This document shows, one piece after another, positions 7,793 through 15,693 of a stretch of DNA of 41,344 bases; position 1 is the first letter of the stretch, and the number at the start of each line of letters is the position of its first letter. Source of the DNA: SFWF01 sp045591645 (GTDB lineage: Bacteria > Bacillota > Clostridia > Oscillospirales > Acutalibacteraceae); the NCBI GenBank assembly GCA_045591645.1, contig JAZNTG010000003.1, positions 1 through 41,344 of the forward strand, given 5' to 3'. The notes beneath the pieces were generated by a model. It was not told the origin of the DNA. It made no database searches and was given only the letters and a program-made list of their open reading frames with translations. A program made the translations under genes and the position numbers.

Positions 7793-9159
7793 CGGTCATC
7801 CTCCTCGCCGATTACTTCGGAGAGCTCAGGCTCGTTCACGGTAAATATAAGCGAAATAAGACGTCCTCTGAAAACCTTATCAACTTTTATATCCAGTCTT
7901 CTGTAAGAAAACTCGTCGCCCTGAGTAGGAACGCGGCGGAGCATTCTTCCAACCCACTTTCTAAGTGTATAATGTCCGCATTCATCGCGGTCATAATCAT
8001 CGTAGTCCATCATTTCGAATGCGGACACAACTGACAGATCAGCACTGACCTCAAAGGAATTGTCACCTATCTGTCTGAATTTTTCCTCTATCTTGTCGTT
8101 CTCGTCCCATATCTCACCCACAAGCTCCTCGAGCATATCCTCAAGGGTCACTACACCTAATATGCGGTTTGAACGTGAGCGGACTAAGGCGAACGGCTTT
8201 TTCATTCGCTTCATAGAAGAAAGAAGCGTATCTATCTTGGTTTCGGGAGATACAAAATAAGGCTCATTCATAAGCTCCCATATATCGGGCTCGCGGCCCC
8301 CAACATATTCCTCTAAATATTCACGCACTCTCAGCACACCGACAATATTATCAATGTCACCCTTGCAGACGGGAAGTCGTGAATAATAAGAATTTTTTAT
8401 AGCATCAAGTATTTCCTCGCGGGACATTTCAGTATTAAGATATACCATATCGCGGCGGTCGGTCAGAATATCACTTACCGTAACATCGCCGAACTCAAAT
8501 GCAGAATATAAAAGGCGGCTTTCATCCGAATCGAGCGAGCCTTCCTCCTCCATATCCTCTATTATATCCATAACGTCGTCCTCTGTGACCGAGGGCTCTT
8601 CCTTTTTTGCAAAGAGTCGGGTCAGCAGTCGGGAAAGTCCCGTAAAGGCCGCTGACAGAGGGGTGAGCAGGAAGGATATAACGCTTAGCGACGGCGCAAC
8701 ACCGAGTGTGTACTTCTCACCAAATTGCTTAGCGACAGCCTTGGGGATTATCTCACCGAAGAGTATGACTATAATGGTGATAACTACGGTCATAAGCGCT
8801 TCGCTGATTCCGAGATTTATCGCAAGGACGGTAGAAAAGGACGCCATAGCGATGTTTACTATGTTGTTTCCTACGAGAATAGTTGTGAATGTCTTTTCAA
8901 AATTATTGATTAGTCTATTGGCAGTCTTGGCGTTCTTCTCGCCGTTATCCGCCATAGCCTTGATCCTCACACGGCTGATAGCCGTGATAGCGGTTTCCGA
9001 AGACGAAAAATAGGCGCTGAAAAGCAGTAATACCACAATAAATACTATCAGCCCCGAATGTTCGGAAACAAGCTCGAAAAAATTTGAGTTCTGTGTATTT
9101 AAAAGATTACAGAACCATAATCGGTCTTCAGATGTCATACTGTTACACCCGTCGTCCAT
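7789..9159 (-). CDS. CNNM/CorC (HlyC/TlyC) family membrane protein, copy 1
   Basis: A 456-residue paralogue of the downstream gene with the same layout: membrane domain (SGLIVFIVVLLLFSAYFSSS..., about 35-190), two CBS domains (about 220-350) and CorC_HlyC domain (about 360-445). The CBS segment has LTDRRDMVYLN and GVVTLEDMLEELVGEIWDEN. The frame extends upstream to a GTG at 9195, but AAAGGAG lies between that GTG and the ATG at 9159, 11 bases before the ATG, so 9159 is chosen. The first ~30 residues ahead of the first helix are non-hydrophobic and Asn-rich, an unusual extension. A clear promoter lies upstream at 9235-9263. Likely Mg2+ efflux with its neighbour. Confidence 0.9.
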   Translation of the reverse strand: MDDGCNSMTSEDRLWFCNLLNTQNSNFFELVSEHSGLIVFIVVLLLFSAYFSSSETAITAISRVRIKAMADNGEKNAKTANRLINNFEKTFTTILVGNNIVNIAMASFSTVLAINLGISEALMTVVITIIVILFGEIIPKAVAKQFGEKYTLGVAPSLSVISFLLTPLSAAFTGLSRLLTRLFAKKEEPSVTEDDVMDIIEDMEEEGSLDSDESRLLYSAFEFGDVTVSDILTDRRDMVYLNTEMSREEILDAIKNSYYSRLPVCKGDIDNIVGVLRVREYLEEYVGGREPDIWELMNEPYFVSPETKIDTLLSSMKRMKKPFALVRSRSNRILGVVTLEDMLEELVGEIWDENDKIEEKFRQIGDNSFEVSADLSVVSAFEMMDYDDYDRDECGHYTLRKWVGRMLRRVPTQGDEFSYRRLDIKVDKVFRGRLISLIFTVNEPELSEVIGEEDDR

Positions 9160-9234
9160 GAAAAAACCAACTCCTTTATAGTTAGAAAATCTCACACATA
9201 GGCAAAATAAACTATTCTACCTATATTCAGCGTC

Positions 9235-9263
9235 ATTATAGCAGAAGAGCCGCTTTTAGTCAA
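9235..9263 (-). promoter_or_regulatory. Promoter of the CNNM gene pair
   Basis: On the minus strand TTGACT (9258-9263) is followed by a 17-base spacer and TATAAT (9235-9240). A leader of about 70 bases runs to the chosen start at 9159; I see no riboswitch-like fold in it. Confidence 0.82.
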
Positions 9264-9318
9264 GGGGAATAGTTAATTTACCGGGCGAGTATTTTTTGCA
9301 TTTGTTTTAAAAAATCTA

Positions 9319-9346
9319 TTGACAACAGATAAAAATATGTTATAAT
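9319..9346 (+). promoter_or_regulatory. Promoter of the tRNA pair
   Basis: TTGACA (9319-9324), 16-base spacer, TATAAT (9341-9346): a near-consensus promoter 24 bases before the first tRNA, as expected for strongly expressed stable RNA. Confidence 0.92.
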
Positions 9347-9370
9347 AACAATTACTGTAGTTTTCTGTTT

Positions 9371-9447
9371 GGGCCATTAGCTCAGTTGGTTAGAGCAACC
9401 GGCTCATAACCGGTCGGTCCGGGGTTCGAGTCCCTGATGGCCCACCA
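9371..9447 (+). tRNA. tRNA-Met (CAT), elongator type
   Basis: 77 bases including an encoded CCA. The acceptor stem GGGCCAT pairs with ATGGCCC. The D arm is GCTCAGTTGGTTAGAGC, the anticodon arm ACCGG-CTCATAA-CCGGT, and the T arm GGGG-TTCGAGT-CCCT. The first pair is G-C, so it is not initiator tRNA. A CAT anticodon could also be tRNA-Ile2 with lysidine; the acceptor and anticodon stem sequence fits elongator Met better, but that call is from memory of family sequences. Confidence 0.93.
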
Positions 9448-9463
9448 TTTCCAAACAGTAATT

Positions 9464-9537
9464 AGGGGCGTAGTTAAACGGTTTAACAGCGGTCTCCAAA
9501 ACCGTCAAAGAGGGTTCGACTCCTTCCGCCCCTGCCA
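9464..9537 (+). tRNA. tRNA-Trp (CCA)
   Basis: 74 bases including CCA. The acceptor stem AGGGGCG pairs with CGCCCCT, with discriminator G. The anticodon arm ACGGT-like stem carries the loop CTCCAAA, giving anticodon CCA for UGG codons. It follows tRNA-Met by 16 bases and shares its promoter and the terminator at 9539-9571. Confidence 0.95.
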
Positions 9538-9538
9538 G

Positions 9539-9571
9539 AAAAACCGACTTGTTTAAACAAGTCGGTTTTTC
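9539..9571 (+). terminator. Terminator of the tRNA pair
   Basis: AAAACCGACTTG-TTTAAA-CAAGTCGGTTTT with a final T run, starting 2 bases after the CCA of tRNA-Trp. Confidence 0.92.
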
Positions 9572-9572
9572 A

Positions 9573-9670
9573 GTTATATTCGCCTTGCGGCGAGTTATAT
9601 TGCTTCGCAGTGATATTCGGCTTTCACCGAGTGATATTGCCCTTCGGGCAGTTTTGGTGGCGAATATTAC
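9573..9670. repeat. Array of four mini-hairpins framed by an inverted repeat
   Basis: Four consecutive units share the form GT(T/G)ATATT + small palindrome + A. The palindromes are CGCCTTGCGGCG (9581-9592), GCTTCGC (9602-9608), CGGCTTTCACCG (9618-9629) and GCCCTTCGGGC (9639-9649). The outer ends GTTATATTCGCC (9573-9584) and GGCGAATATTAC (9659-9670) are complementary with one mismatch. The lead sequence is conserved while the stems differ, which suggests a non-coding repetitive element copied as units. It begins right after the tRNA terminator. Confidence 0.8.
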
Positions 9671-9705
9671 TGAAAATTGTAGAGGTTCAAACACATAGGT
9701 CAAAA

Positions 9706-9739
9706 AGTCAACGATGCGAGTCAGCATCGTTGATTTTTT
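9706..9739. terminator. Bidirectional terminator downstream of the sensor kinase
   Basis: TCAACGATGC (9708-9717) and GCATCGTTGA (9724-9733) form a 10-bp stem with a 6-base loop. A T run follows on the plus strand and a TTTTT run on the minus strand. It lies 77 bases beyond the minus-strand kinase stop. The rest of 9740-9815 holds nothing recognisable. Confidence 0.75.
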
Positions 9740-9815
9740 GCTGAAGTGAAGCGTTCTAGCTACTACCGAAAACAAAAATATATCGTTTCGTGCCGCGAAG
9801 CAGAAGGATCTTTCA

Positions 9816-11279
9816 TTATTCACCGATTTTATTTATTGTAAACCAGAAGCAAACACCGTCGGCGGTATTGTAAACTCCGCAGGAGCAGCCCTGATTTTTA
9901 ACAATAGCGCTGACTATCGAGAGGCCCAGTCCGAATCTGCCTTCTTCTCTTGAATGAGCCTTATCGGATCTCCAGAAGCTTTCCCAGATATTCGGCATAA
10001 TTTCAGGGTCGATATTTTGACCGGAATTAAATATCTTTATTTTTTGTTTATCGCCCGAATCTTGTGCGCTTATGGTAACACTTCCGTTTTCACTTGTGTG
10101 TACGGCCGCGTTTTCAAGATAGCTTTTCAGAATCTGCTCGGTCTGCAGTTTATCCGAAAAAACGGTAGTGTTTTCGGGTATGAGATTTTGAAGCGTAACA
10201 TCGGGACGGGATATGAAGATCTTATCTGAAATATCCTTTGCAACAGACGATATATCGAACTCTTCATTGGTAAAAGGCATCTGACCCGACTCGTATTTTG
10301 AAAGCTCTAGGATACTGATGACAAGGCGGCTCATTCGCTCGGATTCATCTATTATCGTATCACAGTAGGCATCCTTTGAACCCGAGTTTACATTGAGGCG
10401 AAGTCCTTCTGCATAGCCGCTGATTATGGCAAGCGGTGTTTTAAGCTCGTGTGAAACATTGGCGACAAATGCCCGTCGCATAACATCAAGTCGGCGTTCA
10501 AGCTCTATCTCATCGGTAAGTCTTGCGTTGGCGGTCCGAAGATCACAAAGCGCACTGTCGAGCTTATCCGAGAGATTATTTATCGAGCTTCCGAGCAGAC
10601 CTATCTCATCTTGGGTTTTTACATTTACCTTTCTTGTAAAATCAAGCTCGGACATTTTTTCGGTGATCGTGCTCATCTCGGTTATCGGTTTAGAAAATCT
10701 TCTTGCAAAAACGAATACCCAAATCAGTGAAAGAGCAAGGCATATGACCGCGATTATCGTAATGAACTCACTTGCGACCTCGGCGCTGTTTTCTAAAATA
10801 TCGGTCTGTATACGAAGCTCGGTAATAATGCCATCGACTTCCTTTTTACATAGCAGATATTCCTTTTTGTTAAAGCGTGATACCGCTGTTTCAATAACCG
10901 TGCCGTCGTCTTTTACAGAGCTTTTCAGGGTTTCCATCTGCTCGTGATTCATAGAAAAGCCGGGACGGTCAAAGCCTGCGTGAATATAATCCATCATCTG
11001 AGAACCGACAGTGGTATAGAGTATTTTTCCGTCCTTTTCGTATATCTCAATATCAAAATTATGCTTGTCGCAGATATCGGTTATTTTGTCAGTGACGGCG
11101 GAGGTATCTTGGATGTCGAGATTGGCAAGAGTTTTGGAATTTTCGATAAGCAGATGTTCCTGCTTATATGTGTAATAACCCGTGAGTAAAGCTGAGTTTG
11201 CTATTCCCAGAATTATTACAAAAACTGCAAAGATGACCGTAACATTTATAAAAAGTTTTATCCAAAGCTTTTTGTTCAA
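9816..11279 (-). CDS. Two-component sensor histidine kinase (HAMP/HisKA/HATPase)
   Basis: A membrane sensor kinase of 487 residues. Membrane helices lie near 8-33 and 172-192 and flank an extracellular sensor domain of about 140 residues. A HAMP linker follows (about 190-245), then a short coil, the HisKA domain with H-box FVANVSHELKTPLA (His277) and the ATPase domain with N-box SYLENAAVHT (Asn390), G1-like FNSG and G2 GRFGLGLS. The start is TTG at 11279: GAGGTG, which overlaps the end of the upstream regulator gene, sits about 7 bases before it and no better start is near. Only 4 bases separate it from that regulator, so the two are one transcript and a cognate pair. The signal is unknown. 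Confidence 0.93.
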   Translation of the reverse strand: MNKKLWIKLFINVTVIFAVFVIILGIANSALLTGYYTYKQEHLLIENSKTLANLDIQDTSAVTDKITDICDKHNFDIEIYEKDGKILYTTVGSQMMDYIHAGFDRPGFSMNHEQMETLKSSVKDDGTVIETAVSRFNKKEYLLCKKEVDGIITELRIQTDILENSAEVASEFITIIAVICLALSLIWVFVFARRFSKPITEMSTITEKMSELDFTRKVNVKTQDEIGLLGSSINNLSDKLDSALCDLRTANARLTDEIELERRLDVMRRAFVANVSHELKTPLAIISGYAEGLRLNVNSGSKDAYCDTIIDESERMSRLVISILELSKYESGQMPFTNEEFDISSVAKDISDKIFISRPDVTLQNLIPENTTVFSDKLQTEQILKSYLENAAVHTSENGSVTISAQDSGDKQKIKIFNSGQNIDPEIMPNIWESFWRSDKAHSREEGRFGLGLSIVSAIVKNQGCSCGVYNTADGVCFWFTINKIGE

Positions 11280-11283
11280 AGCC

Positions 11284-11958
11284 TCACACCTCTATTTTAT
11301 ATCCTATTCCGTAAACGGTTTTAAGCTTTGCAGAACCGTATTCGCCAAGCTTGAGCCTGAGTCTTGCGATATGCGAGTCTACGGTTCTTGTATCGCCTAT
11401 AAAATCATATCCCCAAACGGCATTGAGAAGCTGGTCGCGGCTTAATACCTTGCCTGAATTTTTAACTAAATATGCGAGTATCTCAAACTCCTTGAGGGTC
11501 AAGTCAAGGGTCTTACCGTCAATAGTGGCAACATATGCGTCATAGTCGATTACAAGTCCTTTTTGTTCGGTGGCTTCATTTGATGTAGACTGATTAGCTC
11601 GCCGTATAAGTGCTTCGGCACGTTTAACTAAAACAGCAGGGGAGAAGGGCTTAGTTACGTATTCGTCTGCGCCGTTTTCAAAGCCTTCAAGCATATCGAA
11701 ATCCTCGCTTCGGGCGGAAAGCATGATTATCGGTACGGTCGATGTCTCTCTTATCTCGCGACATGCGGTCCATCCGTCCTTTTCAGGCATCATAATATCG
11801 AGGATAACAAGCGATATATTATCGTTTTCTTTGAAAGTATTTATCGCCGCCTCGCCGTCATAAACGGTTATCGGCTCATATCCCGCCGCAGAGAAAAAGT
11901 CGGATAAAAGCTCACATATCCTCTTTTCATCATCGACAATAAGTATTTTTCCTGCCAT
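11284..11958 (-). CDS. OmpR/PhoB-family response regulator
   Basis: A 224-residue DNA-binding regulator. The receiver domain (1-120) shows the acidic pair Asp9/Asp10, phospho-acceptor Asp54 in LVILDIMMP, Ser81 and Lys103 in VTKPF. The winged-helix DNA-binding domain (about 130-224) has LTLKEFEILAYLVKN, GYDFIGDTRTVDSHIARLR and YGIGYK. The frame runs up to 12009, but the ATG at 11958 has AGGTGG 7 bases ahead and begins exactly at the conserved MAGKILIVDDE, while upstream codons overlap the promoter. It leads the operon with the sensor kinase. It is divergent from lepA. Confidence 0.95.
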   Translation of the reverse strand: MAGKILIVDDEKRICELLSDFFSAAGYEPITVYDGEAAINTFKENDNISLVILDIMMPEKDGWTACREIRETSTVPIIMLSARSEDFDMLEGFENGADEYVTKPFSPAVLVKRAEALIRRANQSTSNEATEQKGLVIDYDAYVATIDGKTLDLTLKEFEILAYLVKNSGKVLSRDQLLNAVWGYDFIGDTRTVDSHIARLRLKLGEYGSAKLKTVYGIGYKIEV

Positions 11959-11980
11959 AAAAACACCACCTATCATACTG

Positions 11981-12009
11981 ATTATATAATATTTTTCATA
12001 TTTAGTCAA
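11981..12009 (-). promoter_or_regulatory. Promoter of the two-component operon
   Basis: TTGACT (12004-12009), 17-base spacer, TATAAT (11981-11986) on the minus strand. It leaves a leader of under 20 bases before the regulator ATG at 11958, supporting that start. Confidence 0.85.
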
Positions 12010-12039
12010 AATATTATGAAAATGTGAATTTTAAAATAA

Positions 12040-12068
12040 TTGAAAAATCGCACATATTATGGTAAAAT
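12040..12068 (+). promoter_or_regulatory. Promoter of lepA
   Basis: TTGAAA (12040-12045), 17-base spacer, TAAAAT (12063-12068). It lies about 30 bases from the divergent promoter of the two-component operon. Confidence 0.65.
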
Positions 12069-12099
12069 TAATTAAATATATTCGTTAGGAGAGAACACA

Positions 12100-13905
12100 G
12101 TGTCCTATCCGCTAGATAAAATAAGAAATTTTTGTATCGTTGCTCATATTGACCACGGCAAGTCGACCCTTGCCGACCGACTACTCGAGCTGACCCAGTC
12201 TGTATCCGAACGCGATATGGAGGAGCAGCTGCTTGATAGTATGGACCTTGAACGTGAGCGCGGTATCACAATAAAGGCTCACGCCGTAACCCTTTACTAT
12301 AAGGCAAAGGACGGCGAGGAGTATGAGCTCAATCTCATTGATACCCCCGGTCACGTCGACTTTAACTATGAGGTCTCACGTTCTCTTGCGGCTTGCGAGG
12401 GTGCAGTGCTTGTTGTTGATGCTTCGCAGGGAATAGAAGCACAGACGCTCGCTAATACCTATCTTGCCGTTGATCACGGACTTGAGCTTTTACCTGTAGT
12501 TAATAAGATCGATCTGCCCTCTGCCGATGCTGACCGCGTTATTAATGAAATTGAAGATATCATAGGTATTCCAGCCGAGACAGCACCGCGCGTTTCAGCT
12601 AAAACGGGACTTAATATAGAAGAGGTACTGGAGCGCATAGTTACCGATATTCCTGCTCCCGAAGGCAACCGAGACGAGCCTCTTTCAGCCCTAATTTTCG
12701 ACTCTTATTATGATGCATATAAGGGCGTTATTGTTTATTTCCGCGTTGTTTCAGGCAGAATAAAAGCAGGGGATACAATAAAGATGATGGCGACAGGCGC
12801 CACCTTTGATATTGTTGAGGTCGGCAGAAAGCGCGCAACATCGATGGAGCCTTGCGACTGTCTTGAAGCGGGTGAGGTAGGCTACCTTGCGGCTTCTATA
12901 AAGACTGTATCCGACGCCAGAGTCGGCGATACAATAACCCATGCAGACAGACCCTGCAAGCAGGCACTTGCAGGCTACCGAAGGGTAAACCCCGTTGTTT
13001 TCTGCGGAATTTATCCTGCTGACGGTGCCAGATACACCGACCTTCGTGAAGCCCTTGAAAAACTTCAGCTCAACGATGCATCACTTCTCTTTGAGCCTGA
13101 GACCTCGACTGCACTCGGCTTCGGATTCCGTTGCGGATTTTTGGGTCTTCTCCATATGGAGATTATAGAGGAAAGACTTGAGCGCGAGTTCAATCTTGAC
13201 CTTGTAACAACCGCGCCGAGCGTTATCTATAAATTTGACCTGCAGGACGGTACTACTATCAGCGTCGACAACCCGACAAACTATCCCGACCCCGCATTTA
13301 TTCAGGATGCTTATGAGCCGGTTGCCGATGTTCATATCTACAGCCCGAGCGAGTATGTCGGAACGATTATGGAGCTTTGTCAGCAAAGACGCGGTGAATA
13401 TACCGATATGAAGTATATGGGAGACCGCGTTGATATTCACTATATAATGCCGATGGGCGAGATAGTTTACGACTTCTTTGATGCATTAAAATCACGCACA
13501 AAGGGTTATGCAAGCTATGATTATGAGCCTAAGGACTATAAAAAGTCTAAGCTTGTGAAGCTCGATGTTCTGCTTGCAGGTGACGTTGTAGACGCGCTGT
13601 CCTTTATCGTTCATACCGATAACGCTTATTCGAGAGCGAGAAGAATTGCAGAAAAATTGAAGGAATACATTCCGCGTCAGCTCTTCGAGGTGCCGATACA
13701 GGTTGCTGTGGGCGGAAAGATAATAGCACGTGAAACCGTTAAGGCACTCCGCAAGGATGTTCTTGCAAAGTGCTACGGCGGAGATATAACCCGTAAGAAA
13801 AAGCTTCTTGAAAAACAGAAGGAAGGTAAAAAGAGAATGCGCCAGCTTGGTACGGTAGAAGTACCGCAGGAGGCATTTATGGCGGTTCTGAAGCTCGATG
13901 AATAA
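12100..13905 (+). CDS. lepA: Elongation factor 4 (LepA), ribosome back-translocase GTPase
   Basis: A translational GTPase of 601 residues, the usual LepA length. G-domain motifs are AHIDHGKST (15-23), RERGITIKA (52-60), DTPGHVDF (81-88) and NKID (135-138). The EF-G-like domains II, III and V follow, and the LepA-specific C-terminal domain ends with KKLLEKQKEGKKRMRQLGTV and VPQEAF, which marks LepA rather than EF-G or TypA. It binds the ribosome and is linked to initiation or assembly and to recovery under ionic stress. The start is GTG at 12100 behind AGGAGA. In many Firmicutes lepA leads a heat-shock cluster with hemW, hrcA, grpE and dnaK; none of these follow here. Confidence 0.98.
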   Translation: MSYPLDKIRNFCIVAHIDHGKSTLADRLLELTQSVSERDMEEQLLDSMDLERERGITIKAHAVTLYYKAKDGEEYELNLIDTPGHVDFNYEVSRSLAACEGAVLVVDASQGIEAQTLANTYLAVDHGLELLPVVNKIDLPSADADRVINEIEDIIGIPAETAPRVSAKTGLNIEEVLERIVTDIPAPEGNRDEPLSALIFDSYYDAYKGVIVYFRVVSGRIKAGDTIKMMATGATFDIVEVGRKRATSMEPCDCLEAGEVGYLAASIKTVSDARVGDTITHADRPCKQALAGYRRVNPVVFCGIYPADGARYTDLREALEKLQLNDASLLFEPETSTALGFGFRCGFLGLLHMEIIEERLEREFNLDLVTTAPSVIYKFDLQDGTTISVDNPTNYPDPAFIQDAYEPVADVHIYSPSEYVGTIMELCQQRRGEYTDMKYMGDRVDIHYIMPMGEIVYDFFDALKSRTKGYASYDYEPKDYKKSKLVKLDVLLAGDVVDALSFIVHTDNAYSRARRIAEKLKEYIPRQLFEVPIQVAVGGKIIARETVKALRKDVLAKCYGGDITRKKKLLEKQKEGKKRMRQLGTVEVPQEAFMAVLKLDE

Positions 13906-13938
13906 TCAAAGGGCTAGGGGCACCGGGCCAAGGGCATA

Positions 13939-14005
13939 GGGAAATGTTCCTCAGCCGGAGACGGCACCCCCTTTTGTCCTACGGACATTTCCCCCAGTGG
14001 GGGAA
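13939..14005. repeat. Compound multi-hairpin intergenic element
   Basis: Between lepA and the flippase gene, GGGAAATGT (13939-13947) is complementary to ACATTTCCC (13985-13993). Inside or next to it are three small palindromes: GCCG-GAGA-CGGC (13954-13965), TGTCC-TAC-GGACA (13975-13987) and TTCCCCC-AGT-GGGGGAA (13989-14005). The stems overlap, so alternative folds are possible. No T run follows, so it is not an ordinary terminator. GC content is well above its surroundings. It looks like a dispersed repetitive element. Confidence 0.6.
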
Positions 14006-14043
14006 TCTCCTGCGGCGCTATTTATAGAAAGGAGGATATAAAA

Positions 14044-15693
14044 GTGGCAAAGTCTCGTCTTCAGAAAGAAAATAACACATCTTTTCTTAAAAATGTGCTT
14101 ATGCTGATGATAGCTCAGGTAGCAGTCAAGGTTCTCGGTCTTGTTTACCGTATACTTATAGTTGATGCTGAGGGCTTCGGCAATGTCGGAAACGGATATT
14201 ATTCTACAGGCTATCAGATATATATGGTGCTGCTTGCGATATCCTCTATGGGAATTCCCAATGTCCTTTCCAAAATGGTATCCGAACGTGTCGCAAAGGG
14301 GGATTATATCGGTGCGAAGAAGCTTTTTAAGGTTTCTTTAACTCTCTTTACGTCGGTCGGAGCCGTATTAGGACTGCTTCTTTTTGCAGGCTCTGATTTT
14401 ATCGCGAGTGATATACTTAAGGCTTCGGGCGTTAAATACACCCTTATGGTGCTGGCTCCCGCCGTGCCGTTGGTATCTGCTTCGGCGGTATTACGAGGAT
14501 ATTTCGCAGGAATGGGCAGTATGAAAGCCAACTCAACCTCGCAGGTAGTTGAACAGTTTTTCAACTGTGTTTTGTCAGTAGGTTTTGTTTATGCCGCGGT
14601 GGGTCAGGATACTGCTGTTATGGCAGCTGCAGGAAATCTTTCAACCACCCTTGCCTGTCTTGTAGCGGTAGTGTATCTTGTTATCTACTACAGAAGCCGC
14701 AGAAGTGAAATAGGAACGCTGTGTGCAGAGCAGACCGAACCTACAGAGGGTATCCCTGCTGAAAAACTTATCTGGGTCATCCTCGCAGTTTCAATTCCGT
14801 TCAGCATCAGCTCGCTAATATCCACTGCGAATTCTGCGATAGATACCGTTACGGTCAGCCGCTGTATTCAGAATGTTTTCGCTTCGGCTATAGCTGACCC
14901 TGTCGAGCTTGAAGAAACGGCAATGAACCTTTACGGAATTTTGCAAAAGGCTGAAACTGTAACACACCTGCCTATGGCGGTCAGCTCGACTTTATATGCC
15001 GCTATGGTGCCTGTTGTTTCGGCGGCATTCGCCAAAAATGATATGGAAGCGGCAAACCGCAAGATATCTTCTTCGGTATTTATGAGCTCGCTTATAATCT
15101 GTCCGTGTATGGGTGGACTTGTCGTACTTGCCGACCCAATACTCCGTATGCTTTATCCATCAGCACCAGAGGGCGCGCTGATTTTACAGCTTTTAGTAAT
15201 CACTTTGCCCCTCTGCTCGCTGACCTATATATTAAACGGCGTGCTTTACGGCGCAGGAAAACTAAAGGTTCCTGCAATTGCTCTCGGTATAGGTGCAGTT
15301 GTAAAATTAGTTTTAAATATTGCACTTATCAGCATACCGTCGCTTAATATTTACGGCGCGGTCATCAGTACCATAACCTATCAGACGGTAGTATTCATTA
15401 TCGAAACGGTAATTGTTTACAGAACGGTAGATATAAAGCTTAACTATAAGCAATCCTTCTTAAAGCCCGCACTATCAGCCCTTGTTATGAGCGGTGCAGT
15501 ATGGGTCGCCTATATTCTTTTTGATAAGGCTTTGGGCAATACTGTTTCGACCATACTCTCGGTTTTGGTCGGCGTTATTGTTTATGCCACCGCCCTGTTT
15601 ATCTTTAAAACATTTACTAAAGAGGATATTTTAGAGCTTCCTATGGGCACAAAGATCGCAAAGCTCCTTTCAAGGGTAGGAATTATGCGATGA
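14044..15693 (+). CDS. MOP-superfamily flippase (SpoVB/MurJ/YtgP-type oligosaccharide transporter)
   Basis: A polytopic membrane protein of 549 residues with about 14 hydrophobic segments from residue 15 to 535. It opens with FLKNVLMLMIAQVAVKVLGL and has the GYYSTGYQIYMVLLAISSMG and PNVLSKMVSERVAKGDY patterns of the polysaccharide-synthesis/SpoVB branch. Members flip lipid-linked sugars, such as lipid II for the cell wall or precursors for spore cortex. The start is GTG at 14044, 7 bases after AAAGGAGG. The HAD gene downstream overlaps it by 4 bases and is co-translated. Which lipid-linked substrate it moves cannot be decided here; a MurJ-like role in peptidoglycan synthesis is the leading guess. 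Confidence 0.9.
   Translation: MAKSRLQKENNTSFLKNVLMLMIAQVAVKVLGLVYRILIVDAEGFGNVGNGYYSTGYQIYMVLLAISSMGIPNVLSKMVSERVAKGDYIGAKKLFKVSLTLFTSVGAVLGLLLFAGSDFIASDILKASGVKYTLMVLAPAVPLVSASAVLRGYFAGMGSMKANSTSQVVEQFFNCVLSVGFVYAAVGQDTAVMAAAGNLSTTLACLVAVVYLVIYYRSRRSEIGTLCAEQTEPTEGIPAEKLIWVILAVSIPFSISSLISTANSAIDTVTVSRCIQNVFASAIADPVELEETAMNLYGILQKAETVTHLPMAVSSTLYAAMVPVVSAAFAKNDMEAANRKISSSVFMSSLIICPCMGGLVVLADPILRMLYPSAPEGALILQLLVITLPLCSLTYILNGVLYGAGKLKVPAIALGIGAVVKLVLNIALISIPSLNIYGAVISTITYQTVVFIIETVIVYRTVDIKLNYKQSFLKPALSALVMSGAVWVAYILFDKALGNTVSTILSVLVGVIVYATALFIFKTFTKEDILELPMGTKIAKLLSRVGIMR

Noticed and set aside
9371..9447. tRNA-Ile2 (CAT read as lysidine)
   Set aside because: Kept as an alternative only; stems resemble elongator Met tRNAs more closely. 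Proof would need a full tRNA set and tilS identity elements.
9404..9823. Minus-strand open frame of 139 codons covering the two tRNAs
   Set aside because: It is the antisense reading of both tRNA genes and the hairpin array; such 'GLEPRTDRL'-type frames are a familiar false annotation over tRNA genes.
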